From: Indioceanicola profundi
GTDB taxonomy: Bacteria > Pseudomonadota > Alphaproteobacteria > Azospirillales > Azospirillaceae
DNA length: 64,000 nt
Assembly (NCBI RefSeq): GCF_003568845.1
Contig: NZ_CP030128.1
Span: 248,001 to 312,000, forward strand
Direction of reading: 5' to 3'
The translations under genes and the position numbers were made by a program. The notes beneath the pieces are model-generated. The model saw only the letters and a list, made by a program, of their open reading frames with translations, searched no databases and had not been told where the DNA came from. Of the stretch, positions 62,842-64,000 are shown in pieces (the stretch's first letter is position 1; every line of letters begins with the position of its first letter).

Positions 62842-63252
62842 TCAAGCCCGGAAAAGGCGTGCGCGACCGAAATGCGGGTATGTATCGGAATCCGCCGTGT
62901 TCGGCGGCGAGGCACAGGCCTGCACGACGGCATGCTGGAGTTTCCCGACGGAATAGGGAATCCGCAGATGATGAATCCCGTAGTCCCGAAGAAGTGGTCC
63001 CAGCTTGCCGTAAGCGGAAATGGCAAGCAGCGGGTATCCAAGTCGGGACAGCCGGATGGCCCTGATAACGCCGTCCAGCGCCTTCTCCCGTCCGCACTCC
63101 ACCACGACAAGCCCAGGGCCGTGCCGCTCCACCTCCAGGGCAGCCTCCGGCTCTTGGCAGGCCGCGACCGGCCTATGGCCAAGCGCCGATAGCGCATCCT
63201 GGAGCGCCGAAGCGGTGCATTCATCATCCTGCACAAGCACGAGACGGACCAT
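62842..63252 (-). CDS. Stand-alone pseudo-receiver (Asp to Glu)
   Basis: A 136-residue receiver-like protein starting VRLVLVQDDECT, so an acidic pair is kept. The phospho-acceptor position is Glu (GLVVVECG), the Thr/Ser is Ser (LLAISAYG) and the conserved Lys is replaced (HHLRIPYS). It therefore probably cannot be phosphorylated in the usual way; the Glu may mimic the active state. No output domain. It overlaps no neighbour; the AsmA gene is convergent. Role unknown, possibly an adaptor for the exported block. Confidence 0.7.
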   Translation of the reverse strand: MVRLVLVQDDECTASALQDALSALGHRPVAACQEPEAALEVERHGPGLVVVECGREKALDGVIRAIRLSRLGYPLLAISAYGKLGPLLRDYGIHHLRIPYSVGKLQHAVVQACASPPNTADSDTYPHFGRARLFRA

Positions 63253-63373
63253 GTCGACTCCTCCCCAGTGTCGCTGCCATGCCCCCTCTGGCGGGGGTTC
63301 TTAGGCCAACGCCCTGGGTCAGGGACTGTCGCCGTATAAATGACAGCTGCGGAGCAGTCGGGCTGCAGAGACG

Positions 63374-63408
63374 AAAAAACCCCGCCGCGGTGCGGGCACC
63401 GGGCGGGG
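63374..63408 (-). terminator. Intrinsic terminator of Q-rich protein gene
   Basis: On the minus strand: stem CCCCGCC plus inner stem CGGTGC...GCACCG, closing with GGCGGGG, then TTTTTT (63379-63374). It is a textbook intrinsic terminator 43 bases after the stop of the minus-strand gene at 63451. Confidence 0.85.
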
Positions 63409-63450
63409 CGATGTGGCAGTGGCCGGGCAGTCCGGCTCTACCTATGTTTC

Positions 63451-64000
63451 TTACTGCGACGATGCGCTCTGGCCGGAACCGCCAGACGAGGTCGGATCGA
63501 TCATCATCGTGATCTCGTCATTGTTCTTGGTCTTGCCGGTGGCCAGATAGGCGGCATCGAGGATCTGCACCTTGGTGAAGCCAGCCTTTTTCAGATCATC
63601 GATGACCTGCTGCTGACCGCGCAGGGCCATCTGCTGACCGGACGCGCCGCCCTGCTGGCCGCCACTGCTCTGCTGGTTCCCGCTCTGCTGGCCGGACGCG
63701 TTGCCCTGCTGGCTGCCGTTGCCGGACTGGGCCCCAGCGCTGGCGGCCGGCGGATCGACGACGAAGGTGACCTGCTCCCCGTCCTTGGTCACGGCGCTGA
63801 CGAGATAGGCCGCGTTCAGGGTGCGGACATCCTGGATGCCGGCCTGCTTCAGGGCCTCCTCGACTTCCTTGTAGCTGCGGGTCGATGCCTGCTGAGACTG
63901 CTGGCCGCCGGACTGGCCGGCAGTCTGGCCGCTCTGCTGCGGGCTGCCGCCCTGGGGGGAGCCGCCCTGCTGGCCTTGTGCCAGGGCCACCGACGAAACG
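63451..64000 (-). CDS. Exported Gln-rich protein with two PepSY-like repeats (5' end outside window)
   Basis: The frame is open to the edge of the window; the first residues SSVALAQGQQ look like the end of a Sec signal (cleavage ALA-Q), so only the signal start is missing. After a Gly/Gln/Ser-rich stretch come two similar domains of about 45 residues: VEEALKQAGIQDVRTLNAAY (LVSAVTKDGEQ..VDP) and VIDDLKKAGFTKVQILDAAY (LATGKTKNNDE..IDP), separated by another Gln/Gly/Ser linker. They resemble PepSY or domain-swapped repeats. The composition matches the Q-linkers of the EF-hand and PRC proteins nearby. A perfect terminator follows. Confidence 0.75.
   Translation of the reverse strand, partial: VSSVALAQGQQGGSPQGGSPQQSGQTAGQSGGQQSQQASTRSYKEVEEALKQAGIQDVRTLNAAYLVSAVTKDGEQVTFVVDPPAASAGAQSGNGSQQGNASGQQSGNQQSSGGQQGGASGQQMALRGQQQVIDDLKKAGFTKVQILDAAYLATGKTKNNDEITMMIDPTSSGGSGQSASSQ

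Overview
The window is high-GC chromosomal DNA, most likely from an alphaproteobacterium. The inference rests on the type II secretion genes, Tat-exported PhoX, di-heme peroxidase, the Fur-type palindrome, PadR-DUF2218 pairing and overall codon bias. The genus cannot be fixed from sequence alone. No rRNA or tRNA was seen. Gene density is high, with many ATGA stop/start overlaps.
1-9545: the end of a type II secretion operon (gspL, gspM), a secreted SGNH hydrolase, then a phosphate-scavenging pair. The pair is a Tat-exported PhoX-type phosphatase behind a Pho-box-like element, and a large three-domain fusion (glycerophosphodiesterase, endonuclease/phosphatase, phytase-like esterase). 10269-13911: DUF2231 membrane protein and sorbosone-dehydrogenase-like lipoprotein, a decayed IS6-family transposase, and a cytochrome P450.
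14448-29853: regulators and oxidoreductases. A di-heme cytochrome c peroxidase is translationally coupled to a hybrid histidine kinase and an OmpR-type regulator. An OhrR-like MarR regulator with twin palindromic operators sits beside three alpha/beta hydrolases. An orphan regulator with a defective receiver, a GMC oxidoreductase, an HTH/pseudo-receiver/GAF protein, an SDR/SnoaL pair and a LysR regulator follow.
30108-41006: a molybdenum hydroxylase (large and 2Fe-2S subunits) behind a relic of an RND pump start, a complete two-component system, a stand-alone receiver, relic sequence (CBS/M50 fragment), a single orphan type I-C CRISPR repeat, an Xre/RES toxin-antitoxin pair and a two-gene multicopper oxidase operon.
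41520-52470: small membrane, lipoprotein and hypothetical genes, PadR-DUF2218-EamA, and a full iron-siderophore uptake operon (TonB receptor, binding protein, two permeases, ATPase) under a near-perfect Fur-type palindrome, then LysR/DoxX and an IS5-type remnant.
52521-64000: the most unusual region. It holds a block of nearly all exported proteins: PRC-barrel, PepSY-like, Q-rich, AsmA-type and a twice-occurring two-gene module. Each copy of the module pairs a small acidic secreted protein (mature N-terminus QWWEDE, C-terminus WxDWF) with a beta-domain/Q-linker/EF-hand protein. I read this block as a possible undescribed calcium-responsive envelope or extracellular matrix system. That function is inference.
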